Source: Anaerolineaceae bacterium (GTDB lineage: Bacteria > Chloroflexota > Anaerolineae > Aggregatilineales > Phototrophicaceae). Taken from it: a stretch of DNA of 64,000 bases. The stretch lies in assembly GCA_016124855.1 (NCBI GenBank), contig WGMX01000034.1, forward strand, positions 1-64,000. Reading direction: 5' to 3'. The notes beneath the pieces were generated by a model that did no database searches, was not told the origin of the DNA, and saw nothing but the letters and a program-made list of their open reading frames with translations. The position numbers were made by a program, and so were the translations under genes. Numbering within the stretch: position 1 is the first letter of the stretch; each line of letters begins with the position of its first letter. Shown in pieces: positions 35,668-44,790 of this stretch.

Positions 35668-36543
35668 ATGATCGCTCTCAAAAACTTGACTAAAGTGTAC
35701 GACAATGGCTTTACCGCATTACGGGACATCAACTTTGAAATCGGAACTGGAATGTTCGGCTTGCTGGGGCCAAATGGTGCTGGCAAAACAACGCTCATGC
35801 GTATTATGGCAGGATTACTGCGTCCAACCTCGGGACAAATCGTGATTGATGGGCACAGTGCCGAGACAGAAAAAGGGCGGCAGTCAATCAAGGAAATATT
35901 GGGTTATTTACCCCAAGATTTCGGTTTGTATCCTGACCTCACGGCTTGGCAGTTCCTTGATTACGTCGGACATTTGAAGGGGATTGATAACCGACAAGTA
36001 CGTCACCGTCAAATTGGTGAACTCCTCGATTTAGTCCGGCTCACAAAAGAGGCTGATCGCAAACTCAGAACTTTTAGCGGCGGAATGCGTCGCCGTGTTG
36101 GAATTGCACAGACATTGTTGGGAAATCCGAAACTGCTCATCGTTGACGAACCAACGGTGGGACTTGACCCTGAAGAGCGGGTTCATTTTCGAAACATGCT
36201 CACTGAAGCCGCAAACCGATGTACCGTAATTCTCTCAACCCATGTGATTGAAGATATTAGCCACAGTTGCAATGATCTTGCGATTATCGAAAAAGGTACT
36301 TTGCTGTTTCGAGGCAGCCCGATGGATCTAATTCGTGAAGTACGTGGGAATACATGGATTATCCGTACAAATTCAGATCTTAGTGGTAGTGGGCTAACAG
36401 TCACGTCTACTATTCATGTACAAGACACTATCCAATATCGGGTTCTCGGCAAACCACAGGCTCATTACGCAGCTATACCGGCAGAACCCAGTTTGGAAGA
36501 TGGCTACATTTGGATGATGTCTCATGCAAACATGAGCAACTAA
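35668..36543 (+). CDS. ABC-2-type exporter ATPase
   Basis: A 291-residue ABC ATPase of the CcmA/LanF drug- and lantibiotic-export group. Walker A is GPNGAGKTTLMRIMAG, the signature FSGGMRRRVGIAQTLL, Walker B LLIVDEPTVGLDP, with STHVIEDISHSC as switch. A C-terminal extension of about 80 residues follows, as is common in such exporters. It starts after AAGGAGT, 15 bases behind the fusion gene, and should power the two permease halves encoded there. No other permease gene is nearby. Confidence 0.92.
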   Translation: MIALKNLTKVYDNGFTALRDINFEIGTGMFGLLGPNGAGKTTLMRIMAGLLRPTSGQIVIDGHSAETEKGRQSIKEILGYLPQDFGLYPDLTAWQFLDYVGHLKGIDNRQVRHRQIGELLDLVRLTKEADRKLRTFSGGMRRRVGIAQTLLGNPKLLIVDEPTVGLDPEERVHFRNMLTEAANRCTVILSTHVIEDISHSCNDLAIIEKGTLLFRGSPMDLIREVRGNTWIIRTNSDLSGSGLTVTSTIHVQDTIQYRVLGKPQAHYAAIPAEPSLEDGYIWMMSHANMSN

Positions 36544-36563
36544 GACTCGCATTCAGTTTGTAC

Positions 36564-36598
36564 AAAACCGTGTCTATATTTGTTGTCGACACGGTTTT
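36564..36598 (+). terminator. Intrinsic terminator of the exporter operon
   Basis: AAAACCGTGTC and GACACGGTTTT form an exact 11-bp stem around a 13-base loop, 21 bases after the ATPase stop. The A-run before and T-run after the GC core make it usable on both strands, fitting its place between converging operons. Confidence 0.85.
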
Positions 36599-36610
36599 AA
36601 ATGTTTAACA

Positions 36611-36960
36611 GCAAAAACTGCAAATTGTGCAATTCTTCCGCCGAATTGACTGGCGGGACACACGAGAAAAACCACTGAATCGACAATTTTGTGAGGCGGT
36701 ATTTTCGGTTGATGCCGCTGAAATGGCGCAAATTCAGCGGATCACCCGGCTAATGCCACCGCTGTGCAATTTTTGCATTGGAGAAGCGGTTGTGAGGGAG
36801 AAATCCGCCGAAAGTGCAAATATGCATTAACCACACATTCACAAAGAGAAGACATTTGAACCACCACGTCGCCAAAGGATTTTGAGAGAAAAACACACCT
36901 CATTATAGAACAAAAATTCACAATAGTAAAGCCGTATGCATTCGAATATTCAAACTTTCC
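36611..36960 (+). repeat. Hairpin-rich dispersed repeat, copy 2
   Basis: Divergent copy of the repeat at 11050-11400. The core 36676-36778 aligns gap-free with 11148-11250. CCGCTGAA and TTCAGCGG inside the core form an 8-bp stem. GCGGTTGTGAGGGAG, found here after the core, has a near match before the core in copy 1, so modules are shuffled. The tail TATAGAACAAAAATTCAC...ATAGTAAAGC matches copy 1. Edges are approximate. Confidence 0.65.
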
Positions 36961-37019
36961 GTTGACTTTAATTTAGCTTCGTCCAGCTGTGAATGGATAT
37001 GAGAAATATCCACAGGCCA

Positions 37020-38114
37020 CTACTTTTCCGCCATGCGAGTAATGACAACACCCTGTGTAAAGACCTTCTGGCTAAAGAAGAATAAGAGAATGGGTGGGAC
37101 AATCATAACCACCGAAGCCGCCATAATGAGATGTGTATTGACGGAATAGAGGGCGTCGAACGTTTGAAGTCCTACAGCCATCGTCCAGTTTTCACGGCTG
37201 TGGAGAAAGATCAACGGCTCGTAAAAGTCGTTCCACGAATATAGGAAATGAAATATGGCTACTGCCACAATTGCAGGACGTGCCATCGGCAAAATGATAT
37301 GCAGTAAGATTTGCAGCGGTGACGCACCGTCCAATTTGGCGGCTTCATCCAATTCGAGAGGAATAGTCATGAAAAACTGGCGGAGCAAAAATACGTCGTA
37401 CGCATTAGCAAAAAACGAGGGCACAATAAGCGGCAGCAGCGTATCTACCCAACCAATTTTCTGAAACATCACGTAAACCGGAATCAGCGTTACCTGCCTC
37501 GGCAGCATGATGGTTGACAGGAGGACAAGGAATAGTACATTGATCCAGCGCGCTCGAAAACGCGAAAAGCCATAGGCAACTAGCGAACAAGAAAACAGCA
37601 TTCCAGCCATCGAGACAAATGTCACGATCATGGTGTTGATGAAATAACGGTCAAATGGTACAGCGGTCAGCGCTTGAGGATAATTTTCGGGGTGCGCATC
37701 AATTACAGTTACAGGTGATTGGTCTTTCAACAGCAGTTGATAAGTTTTGTCGGGGACAGCAGGATCAACAAAGATGCCCTTGCCCCCCGGAGCTTTCTTT
37801 ATCAATGCCATCTGGCTAGTTTGTCCATCAACCGTCACGTTATAAAGCGGCTCATTTTTACCGTTGACTTCAACTTCGACCTGTCGCGAAGGAATTAGTT
37901 CAAGCGATCCCTGCCGGACTTGTGTTCGATCGCGGAGTGAAATAGACACCATGTAAAATAGCGGTATCAAGATGACAACTGCACCAGCCGCAAGAACAAG
38001 CGTTGTCAACCCTTTGACCATGTACGTCCTACCGCTTACCCCTAATTTCCACCGTTCAAACAACGATGTGTGACTGGAAGGTGATTCGGCTGTGGTCGCT
38101 GTTCTGCTGCTCAT
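37020..38114 (-). CDS. Sugar ABC importer, MalG-type permease with extra loop
   Basis: A 364-residue permease of the MalG/UgpE family, which normally has about 270-300 residues. Membrane segment 1 is near 34-57. Then about 90 residues (61-153) that look beta-rich and soluble (for example EVEVNGKNEPLYNVTVDG) stand before the next segment, an unusual periplasmic insertion. The coupling motif EAAKLDGASPLQILLHIILP is normal. It lies 2 bases after the MalF-type gene and closes the minus-strand operon. The insertion may touch the binding protein. Confidence 0.88.
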   Translation of the reverse strand: MSSRTATTAESPSSHTSLFERWKLGVSGRTYMVKGLTTLVLAAGAVVILIPLFYMVSISLRDRTQVRQGSLELIPSRQVEVEVNGKNEPLYNVTVDGQTSQMALIKKAPGGKGIFVDPAVPDKTYQLLLKDQSPVTVIDAHPENYPQALTAVPFDRYFINTMIVTFVSMAGMLFSCSLVAYGFSRFRARWINVLFLVLLSTIMLPRQVTLIPVYVMFQKIGWVDTLLPLIVPSFFANAYDVFLLRQFFMTIPLELDEAAKLDGASPLQILLHIILPMARPAIVAVAIFHFLYSWNDFYEPLIFLHSRENWTMAVGLQTFDALYSVNTHLIMAASVVMIVPPILLFFFSQKVFTQGVVITRMAEK

Positions 38115-38116
38115 AA

Positions 38117-39046
38117 TTAACTCTTTCCTCGCAGTTCACCTTCATAGTAGACCCACAATGATGATGACCGGAAAACAAGTGCTGTAAGCACGAGAACGAT
38201 CAGAAACAACACCCAAGCCATAGCCGATGCATAACCCATTTCGTTGTACTTAAAAGCAGCTTGATACAGATAGAGGTTATAAAAGAGCGTCGAGCGAGCT
38301 GGCCCCCCTAAGCCTTTTGTGGCAACGTACACCTGAGTAAAATAGCTAAAAGTGCCGATAAGACCCAACACTAAATTGTAAAATAGTACTGGTGTCATCA
38401 TAGGAAGTGTAACTGACCGAAAACGCTGCCAGCCATTCGCACCATCTACTTTAGCTGCATCATACAAGTCAACCGGAACCCCCTGTAAACCGGCCAAATA
38501 GATAATCATGCTTTGTCCGACCCCCCACAACGCCATAATGACCAGTGATGGGATCGCCCAGTCAGGGTCATTCAGCCAGCCGGGGCCTTTGATGCCGAGC
38601 TTTTCGAGAAGCAAATTAACCGCCCCAACCTGTGGATTAAACAAGATAATCCATAACAGTGTTACAGCCACGCCTGAAAGAATCGAAGGTAAGAAGTAGA
38701 GAGTCCGCCACAGGTTTACACCGGGGATTTTCTGGTTGAGCAAAATTGCCAGCAAAAAACCCAATATCAATCCCGATGGCAAAGACATGAACGCAAAATA
38801 TAAAGTGACTTTTAGCGACTGCCAGAATAGAGGATCGCTGAACATACGCACATAGTTGTCTGTGCCAATCCATTTAGGGGGGTCAACAATATTATATTGT
38901 GTAAATGAAAAGTATAATGACGCAATCATTGGTCCGGCAGTCAGCAAGACGAAGCCAATGATCCAAGGAGAAAGAAATACATATGCAGCCGCAGCCTCAC
39001 GCCGTGCCAGAGTCCAATTCTGGATGCGGCTGTTCAACCATTGCAT
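38117..39046 (-). CDS. Sugar ABC importer, MalF-type permease
   Basis: A 309-residue inner-membrane permease of the MalF/UgpA family. AAAYVFLSPWIIGFVLLTAGP is the usual first segment, and DAAKVDGANGWQRFRSVTLPM the coupling loop. SLYFSFTQYNIVDPPKWIGT is the conserved first periplasmic loop. It forms the channel with the MalG-type partner encoded 2 bases downstream. No ATPase gene lies in this operon, so a shared MsmK/MalK-like ATPase elsewhere is likely. Confidence 0.92.
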   Translation of the reverse strand: MQWLNSRIQNWTLARREAAAAYVFLSPWIIGFVLLTAGPMIASLYFSFTQYNIVDPPKWIGTDNYVRMFSDPLFWQSLKVTLYFAFMSLPSGLILGFLLAILLNQKIPGVNLWRTLYFLPSILSGVAVTLLWIILFNPQVGAVNLLLEKLGIKGPGWLNDPDWAIPSLVIMALWGVGQSMIIYLAGLQGVPVDLYDAAKVDGANGWQRFRSVTLPMMTPVLFYNLVLGLIGTFSYFTQVYVATKGLGGPARSTLFYNLYLYQAAFKYNEMGYASAMAWVLFLIVLVLTALVFRSSSLWVYYEGELRGKS

Positions 39047-39084
39047 AAGCTCACCTAGCTCAAGATTATTTATTAGGTAAATAG

Positions 39085-39112
39085 AAAAAGGGGCAAACCA
39101 AATGCTGCCCCT
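39085..39112 (-). terminator. Hairpin with T-run between binding-protein and permease genes
   Basis: On the minus strand AGGGGCA pairs with TGCCCCT around a 10-base loop and is followed by TTTTT, a classical intrinsic terminator shape. It lies 24 bases after the binding-protein stop, so it should end most transcripts there and let only some read into the permease genes. Confidence 0.8.
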
Positions 39113-39136
39113 ATTGCAAATCGTCCTGACCTACAA

Positions 39137-40498
39137 TTAATGACTAGCCCAATATTCGTCCAGAACTTTTTGAAGCTCGGCGTTGGTCTCGTCCAGAACT
39201 GATTTAGCGTCCTTGTTCGTTCCGGATTTGATGAGACTGCCCGCGTTTTCCATGATTTCGTTCACACGACCCCAATTGGGAACCCAAGCTTCGTTATTCG
39301 GGTTGTCCAGATAATCGATAGATTGGTAAATCACGTCAAGGTTCAAATCCGGGAATTTTGCTTGGAACGCTGTACGGAACGGCTCTTGAGCCGATTTGCG
39401 CGCTGGCACACATCCGTAGATCAAACACACATCAACAATCTGTTCGGGAGCGGTTAGCCACTTCATCACTTCCCATGCTTCCTGCTGGTGAGCGGCATCT
39501 TTGGGAATGGTGAAGTTATCAGCGTCGATGACCGCGATACGTTCACCTTTATGGTTGAACGGCGGTGCAGCGAGTTGAACTTCAAATGGAAGCCCGTTAA
39601 TGGCCTCACTTAGATACCACGTATGCGTTTGAAACATAGCCTGCATACCACTTTCGATGGGTGAGCCACCTGTCGAATCCATCGCCGTTCCCTGCTCAAG
39701 ATTGGGGATGAAATGATCTTTCCAAATACCGTCACTGTACCACTGCAACGCCATGATATTTTCGGGTGAGTTGGCCGTCGCGGTTTTATAATCGGATGAG
39801 GTAGGGCGACCCACATCAGGTGCGCCTTCACGCGCCACCAAACCACGAATCTCTGACCACTGATCACCATAACCCCACTGGACAATATTTTCGGGATCGA
39901 AATCGGGTGATGTGGCATCATGACCATTCGCGTCAAGGGTGAGCTTCATCCCGATTTCTCGCAATTTGTCCATATTCCATGACTTATCACTAAAATCAGA
40001 CGGTGGATAATCAAGGCCGGCGGCATCGAACATGTCGATGTTATAGATTATGAAGGAGGGATACAAACCTAACGGTAAACCCGTGTTTATCGTGGGGTAT
40101 TCGTTTAATGCCACGGCTGGCCCATAAAAGTCACTCGAATCAAATTTTTCGGCTTCAATAAATGGCGTTATATCGGTCCAGCTATCCAGCAACTGTGCAA
40201 TAGTCGAAATACCATTCGGGCCAACCAATTGTGGCGCGTTACCGCCAGCTATCATGGCTAAAAGTCTCGTTGTAGCTTCTTCGTGCGGGGCAATCAGGAA
40301 TTCGATCTCAATGTTGTCATGTGTTGAATTGAATCTCTCGGCTAATGCCTCTTGTGGTGGAATTTGTTCGGGGTCGGTTCCTGTTCCAAGTCCGACAAAT
40401 ATCACAACCTTCACTTTTTCTTGGGCTGCCACTGGCATCACGGCTATCAGACTTAAGCAAAGAAGACTTGACAAAATCCATGTGAATTTGCGTTTCAT
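39137..40498 (-). CDS. Sugar ABC importer, substrate-binding protein
   Basis: A 453-residue extracellular solute-binding protein of family 1. A signal peptide (about 1-25, VMPVAAQE) is followed by the usual two-lobe pattern, with NAPQLVGPNGISTIAQLLDSW and, late, NFTIPKDAAHQQEAWEVMKWL, a hallmark of this family. AGGGGGT precedes the start. First gene of the operon with the permeases at 39046 and 38114. The ligand is probably a sugar or sugar derivative, not further resolved. Confidence 0.9.
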   Translation of the reverse strand: MKRKFTWILSSLLCLSLIAVMPVAAQEKVKVVIFVGLGTGTDPEQIPPQEALAERFNSTHDNIEIEFLIAPHEEATTRLLAMIAGGNAPQLVGPNGISTIAQLLDSWTDITPFIEAEKFDSSDFYGPAVALNEYPTINTGLPLGLYPSFIIYNIDMFDAAGLDYPPSDFSDKSWNMDKLREIGMKLTLDANGHDATSPDFDPENIVQWGYGDQWSEIRGLVAREGAPDVGRPTSSDYKTATANSPENIMALQWYSDGIWKDHFIPNLEQGTAMDSTGGSPIESGMQAMFQTHTWYLSEAINGLPFEVQLAAPPFNHKGERIAVIDADNFTIPKDAAHQQEAWEVMKWLTAPEQIVDVCLIYGCVPARKSAQEPFRTAFQAKFPDLNLDVIYQSIDYLDNPNNEAWVPNWGRVNEIMENAGSLIKSGTNKDAKSVLDETNAELQKVLDEYWASH

Positions 40499-40711
40499 TT
40501 AAGACCCCCTATAGCAAAATGACCGAGAAGAAGGTACAGCATGAACGAAGGCGCAGTGTAACAATGAACAGGAATACGTGTCAAATTTGTCTACGGTAAG
40601 AATGAAATTGATTTGCTTTACCGCTACGTTGACAGAGGCAATCTTTGACGCGTTTCAGTAAGACGGTGACAGTTGAGTACGCACTAAAAGTGACCACCCT
40701 CTTTGTTGACA
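40499..40711. other. Promoter region of the sugar importer
   Basis: These 213 bases separate the stop of the oppF-like gene and the start of the binding-protein gene, both on the minus strand. A ribosome site AGGGGGT stands before the latter. No confident promoter boxes, terminator hairpin or small gene were identified. Confidence 0.4.
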
Positions 40712-41686
40712 TCAATTTTGGTTTACTTGGGGCTGTATCAGATGACAAGCGCCCAACTGCCCATCGCCAACCGGAATCAGTGGTGGCTCGACCGTTTTGC
40801 AATTGCCAATTTGCGCAGCAGGACAGCGCGGCGAGAAACGGCAGCCTTGCCCCGACCACGGTGCACTGACAATATCCGCTTCGAGGCTGACGTGCTCTAA
40901 CATCCGTTGGGCAGGATTGGTCGAAGGAATATCGCGCATCAAAGCCTGCGTATAAGGATGTTTAGGCTGCTTAAAAATTTGATTCACATTGCCCTGTTCG
41001 ACAATAGAACCGAGATACATGAGTGCGACAGCATCACACATGTAGCGCACTACCGATAAGTCATGGGTGATGAGCAGAAAAGTTAACTTCAACGAGCGTT
41101 GGAGATCAATAAGTAAGTTCAGTACCTGTGCCTGCACAGAAACATCTAAGGCAGAAGTTGGTTCATCCAAAATAAGTAGTTTAGGGTTCAGGATGATCGC
41201 TCGCGCGATACCGATACGCTGCCGCTGCCCCCCACTAAACTCATGCGGAAAACGGTTGGTGTGTTCGGGGTTTAGTCCTACCAACTTCATCATATCACGC
41301 ACTTGATCATCGAGCGCGGCTCCTGATGCGCGTTTGTGAATCAACAGCGGTTCCCCTATTAACTCGCGGACGGTCATGCGCGGGTTGAGCGAAGAAAATG
41401 GATTTTGAAATACCATCTGGATTTGTTCGCGCACATTTCGCATGTCACGTTCATTTAAATGAGTGAGTGGATTTCCTTGAAATATGATCTCACCGGCAGT
41501 TGGTTCAATTAATCGTGGAATCATACGGGCCAAGGTACTTTTTCCGGAACCCGATTCACCTAGCAAACCGAATGTCTCGCCTTCGGCAATGGTGAACGAC
41601 ACATTATCAACTGCCCTCACAATTGGTTTGCCGCGCCCACCAAATACCTTGGTTAAATTGCGTAGTTCTAGAGTCATCGTGCTCAT
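40712..41686 (-). CDS. Opp/Dpp-type ABC importer, ATPase (OppF-like)
   Basis: A 324-residue ABC ATPase. Walker A is GESGSGKSTLARMI, the signature FSGGQRQRIGIARAI, Walker B LLILDEPTSALDVS, and the C-terminal oligopeptide-transporter extension has CRFSPRCPAAQIGNC, cysteines that hold an iron-sulfur or metal centre in some relatives. Last gene of the Opp operon. It overlaps the OppD-like gene by 4 bases. Confidence 0.92.
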   Translation of the reverse strand: MSTMTLELRNLTKVFGGRGKPIVRAVDNVSFTIAEGETFGLLGESGSGKSTLARMIPRLIEPTAGEIIFQGNPLTHLNERDMRNVREQIQMVFQNPFSSLNPRMTVRELIGEPLLIHKRASGAALDDQVRDMMKLVGLNPEHTNRFPHEFSGGQRQRIGIARAIILNPKLLILDEPTSALDVSVQAQVLNLLIDLQRSLKLTFLLITHDLSVVRYMCDAVALMYLGSIVEQGNVNQIFKQPKHPYTQALMRDIPSTNPAQRMLEHVSLEADIVSAPWSGQGCRFSPRCPAAQIGNCKTVEPPLIPVGDGQLGACHLIQPQVNQN

Positions 41687-42720
41687 TGGCCTTCTTCATA
41701 GATAACACATGAGACTTGATGGTCGGGAGCGACATCAATAGCCGTTGGAAAGCGAAGTGTACATTTTTCTGCCGCATGGGCGCAGCGTGGCGCAAAGCGA
41801 CAACCCGGTGGTGGGTTGATTAAACTCGGCACCGAACCGGCAACACCTTCTAGTTTTCCCCGCTCAACCGTCTCGTCTGGAATGGCTTGCAAAAGACCCT
41901 GTGTATAAGGGTGTTTAGGTGAGCGCAGCACGTCCTGCGTTAAGCCAGACTCGACTACATTACCTGCATACATCACTGCAATGCGGTTACATAACTGAGC
42001 CACAACTCCAATGTTATGGGTAATGAGCAGCACGGTTAGGCCGATTTCACGCACAAGTTCCGCGATCAGCCGTAAAATTTGTGCCTGTACCGAAACGTCG
42101 AGAGCGGTAGTCGGCTCGTCAGCGATTAATAAGTCAGGTCTGCCTGAAATCGCCATCGCGATCAGTACACGCTGGCGCATACCACCACTGTACTCATGGG
42201 GATAAGCATGAATCCGTTTCTCCGGTTGGGGAATACCCACTCGTCGCAACAGTTGAATTGCATGTTCTTGGGCTTGTGCCCGTCGCTGCCGGTTGGAAGG
42301 CATCCAACCTTGTATGAATCCCGTTGCTTGCAGTTGATTCTGACGGCTCAAAATGGCATCCACCATTTGCTCTTCAACTGTGAATACCGGGTTCAGTCCG
42401 GTCATCGGGTCTTGAAATACCACGCCAATATGTTGGGCGCGCAGTTCTCGCAGCTCACCACCTTTTTTGTTCAGTACATTTTCGCCTCTGAAGAGTACTT
42501 CGCCTTTTGGATAACGGGCGGGTGGCTGCGGCACAAGCCTAGGGATCGTCAAGGCTGTAACTGATTTTCCACAGCCTGTTTCGCCTACAAGTCCAAGTAA
42601 ATCACCTTTGTTAATGGTCAGGTTGACTCCGTTTAGTACTTTGGACACGCCATCGAAAGTGACCATCTCGGCGTATAAGTCGCGTATTTCAACTAATGGC
42701 TGCGATGTAGGAGTCATCAT
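41683..42720 (-). CDS. Opp/Dpp-type ABC importer, ATPase (OppD-like)
   Basis: A 345-residue ABC ATPase. Walker A is GETGCGKSVTALTI, the signature YSGGMRQRVLIAMAI, Walker B LLIADEPTTALDVS, and the C-terminal extension has CRFAPRCAHAAEKC. Its ATG shares one base with the stop of the OppC-like gene (TAATG), and it overlaps the OppF-like gene by 4 bases. It forms the heterodimeric motor of the importer. Confidence 0.92.
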   Translation of the reverse strand: MMTPTSQPLVEIRDLYAEMVTFDGVSKVLNGVNLTINKGDLLGLVGETGCGKSVTALTIPRLVPQPPARYPKGEVLFRGENVLNKKGGELRELRAQHIGVVFQDPMTGLNPVFTVEEQMVDAILSRQNQLQATGFIQGWMPSNRQRRAQAQEHAIQLLRRVGIPQPEKRIHAYPHEYSGGMRQRVLIAMAISGRPDLLIADEPTTALDVSVQAQILRLIAELVREIGLTVLLITHNIGVVAQLCNRIAVMYAGNVVESGLTQDVLRSPKHPYTQGLLQAIPDETVERGKLEGVAGSVPSLINPPPGCRFAPRCAHAAEKCTLRFPTAIDVAPDHQVSCVIYEEGQ

Positions 42721-43640
42721 TAACGCACCGTCGCATTCGGATCGAGCAAGTCACGCAAACCATCACCCAACAAATTAAACGCCAGAACTGTGATGAACAT
42801 GAACAAACCGGGAAAAGTCGAATACCACCAGCTTGCAGGAATAAAGCGTCGCCCTGATGAAATCATTGAACCCCAATCGGGTTCTGGCGGTAACACACCT
42901 ACCCCAATGAACCCAAGTGAAGCCAAACTGAGTACCGCGAACCCGAAATCCATTGAGGCTTTCACGATAATCGCGGTCAGAAGATTCGGTAGAATATGTC
43001 GGAAAATAATGCGCTCGTTGCTGGCACCAATTGCTCGCGCCCCTGCTACGAAATCTTCTTCGCGCATCTTGAGCATCTGGGCTTCCACCAAACGGCAGTA
43101 ACCCGGCCACCATGTAATTGAAAGCGCCAGCATCGCATTCAATACACCACGTCCCAAGGCCGCTGATAACGCCAACGCCAAGAAAATACCGGGGAACGTG
43201 AGCATGATGTCTGTAAAGCGCATGATCAGTGTATTAACCCAACCACCAAAGTAACCAGCTATCGCGCCTAATGTCACGCCGATGCTGATTGCAACAACGA
43301 GAATGATAACGCCCACTTCAAATGACGTGCGTGTCGCCATGATGGTGCGTGAAAACACATCACGACCGGCATCATCCGTTCCAAACCAGTGGTCGGCGCT
43401 GGGCGGCTTCAAACGCTGCGCCATATTGACATTACCGGTTACATCGTCGGGATAAGGCACCCACAGCGGCGCAGTAATTGCCACGATCAACAGCATTATG
43501 ACGATGCTCAAGCCCATGACCGAAAGCCGGTTACGACTGAAGCGATACAAACCCCGCCGAAAATCGGTGATCTGGCTAGCGTGTTCAGTACGCCAGCGGG
43601 CGAAGGGACTTTGCGGTTGGGGTGGAGATAAAGTTGCCAT
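42720..43640 (-). CDS. Opp/Dpp-type ABC importer, permease (OppC-like)
   Basis: A 306-residue membrane protein of the DppC/OppC family with an N-terminal cytoplasmic OppC_N region. HWFGTDDAGRDVFSRTIMATR is the diagnostic start of the permease core; the coupling loop reads GARAIGASNERIIFRHILPN. The end, GDGLRDLLDPNATVR, is also typical. Coupled to the OppD-like gene by a one-base overlap. Confidence 0.93.
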   Translation of the reverse strand: MATLSPPQPQSPFARWRTEHASQITDFRRGLYRFSRNRLSVMGLSIVIMLLIVAITAPLWVPYPDDVTGNVNMAQRLKPPSADHWFGTDDAGRDVFSRTIMATRTSFEVGVIILVVAISIGVTLGAIAGYFGGWVNTLIMRFTDIMLTFPGIFLALALSAALGRGVLNAMLALSITWWPGYCRLVEAQMLKMREEDFVAGARAIGASNERIIFRHILPNLLTAIIVKASMDFGFAVLSLASLGFIGVGVLPPEPDWGSMISSGRRFIPASWWYSTFPGLFMFITVLAFNLLGDGLRDLLDPNATVR

Positions 43641-43704
43641 GAGCGGTTACCATATATATCGTTTCAGAAAGAGATTACCTGTTCGCGAAATCGCTAAAAC
43701 GAAT

Positions 43705-44724
43705 TCACGAGTTCATGCCAATACGTGGATCAACGACACGATACAGCATATCTGTAATGAGGTTGATGAGCACAACAACGCAGCCAATGAATAAAGTTGA
43801 ACCCATAATCGGTTGGAAGTCCAATAATAATGCTGCTTTTAAGGCATACTGTCCAATTCCCGGCCAATCCAATACATATTCGATTAGCACAGAGCCGCCT
43901 AATTCAAAGCCGATTAAGAAACCGAGCATCGACACCGTGGCTATGAGCGCATTTTTCATCAGGTAACGCGACCAGATGATGCGTTCAGGAATACCATTTG
44001 CACGTGCGACCAATACGAAATCTTTTCTTACAATATCGAGCATGTCACCGCGTAATTGTCGCGTCACCACAGCGATTACCAGCAGGGATTGGCAAAAGGC
44101 AGGCAAAATCATATAGCGCAAAGCTGTTCCAAATGCCTGAAAATTTCCTGCAATTAATGTGTCAACCAACAGCATTCCAGTATAGGTTGCTGGATAGGTC
44201 GCGCGCGGATCAAACCGCCCGCCTACCGGTAATAAACGCAAATTCTGCGCAAAAATAATTTGTAACACAATCGCGATCCAAAAAACGGGGATGCTCACTG
44301 AGCCAATCGAAATCAAGCGCGAAAAGTGATCCGGCCACCTGTCTCTCCACCTTGCCGAGACAATTGCTAAGGGAATCCCTACAAGTAGGCCAACCAGCGT
44401 AGAAACGATTGTGAGTTCGAGTGTAGCCGCAAAATAGGTCAGTAAATCTTTACCCACCTCACGTTTGGTGCTAATCGAATACCCCCAATTGCCTTGAAAC
44501 AACCCCGCCATGTAATTCAAATATTGCTGTGGCAGTGGCAAATCCATACCAAACTCTTTAGCCAACTTCTCTATTTGCTCGGGGCGCGCTTGCGGTCCCG
44601 CCGCCAGTTTAACCGGATCACCGGGTACCAAACGGGAAACGACAAATGTGATAAGTGAAAGACCAATGAGAATCACTGGAATAATCAACAAACGTCGGGC
44701 AAGAAAGCGCAGCATAAACGTCAT
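43705..44724 (-). CDS. Opp/Dpp-type ABC importer, permease (OppB-like)
   Basis: A 339-residue membrane protein of the DppB/OppB family: FLARRLLIIPVILIGLSLI start, VPGDPVKLAAGPQA after the first segment, coupling loop ARANGIPERIIWSRYLMKNA, and EYVLDWPGIGQYALKAALL late. It follows the binding-protein gene after a hairpin and precedes the OppC-like gene by 64 bases. Confidence 0.93.
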   Translation of the reverse strand: MTFMLRFLARRLLIIPVILIGLSLITFVVSRLVPGDPVKLAAGPQARPEQIEKLAKEFGMDLPLPQQYLNYMAGLFQGNWGYSISTKREVGKDLLTYFAATLELTIVSTLVGLLVGIPLAIVSARWRDRWPDHFSRLISIGSVSIPVFWIAIVLQIIFAQNLRLLPVGGRFDPRATYPATYTGMLLVDTLIAGNFQAFGTALRYMILPAFCQSLLVIAVVTRQLRGDMLDIVRKDFVLVARANGIPERIIWSRYLMKNALIATVSMLGFLIGFELGGSVLIEYVLDWPGIGQYALKAALLLDFQPIMGSTLFIGCVVVLINLITDMLYRVVDPRIGMNS

Positions 44725-44738
44725 AACCTCTAAATAAC

Positions 44739-44764
44739 GAGGGACACGGTATGTCGTGTCCCTC
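44739..44764 (-). terminator. Hairpin between binding-protein and permease genes
   Basis: GAGGGACACG and CGTGTCCCTC form an exact 10-bp GC-rich stem with a 6-base loop (gtatgt), 26 bases after the binding-protein stop on the minus strand. No long T-run follows, so mRNA-end protection or partial attenuation is likely. Confidence 0.7.
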
Positions 44765-44790
44765 TGTTGACATGCAGCTAACCGAACAAA

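Larger units (their letters stand above)
36544..37019. other. Convergent intergenic region with terminator and repeat
   Basis: These 476 bases lie between the plus-strand exporter operon and the minus-strand sugar importer. They contain the terminator at 36564-36598 and copy 2 of the dispersed repeat. No gene is supported. Since both flanking genes end here, the promoter-like tail of the repeat has no gene to serve. Confidence 0.6.
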
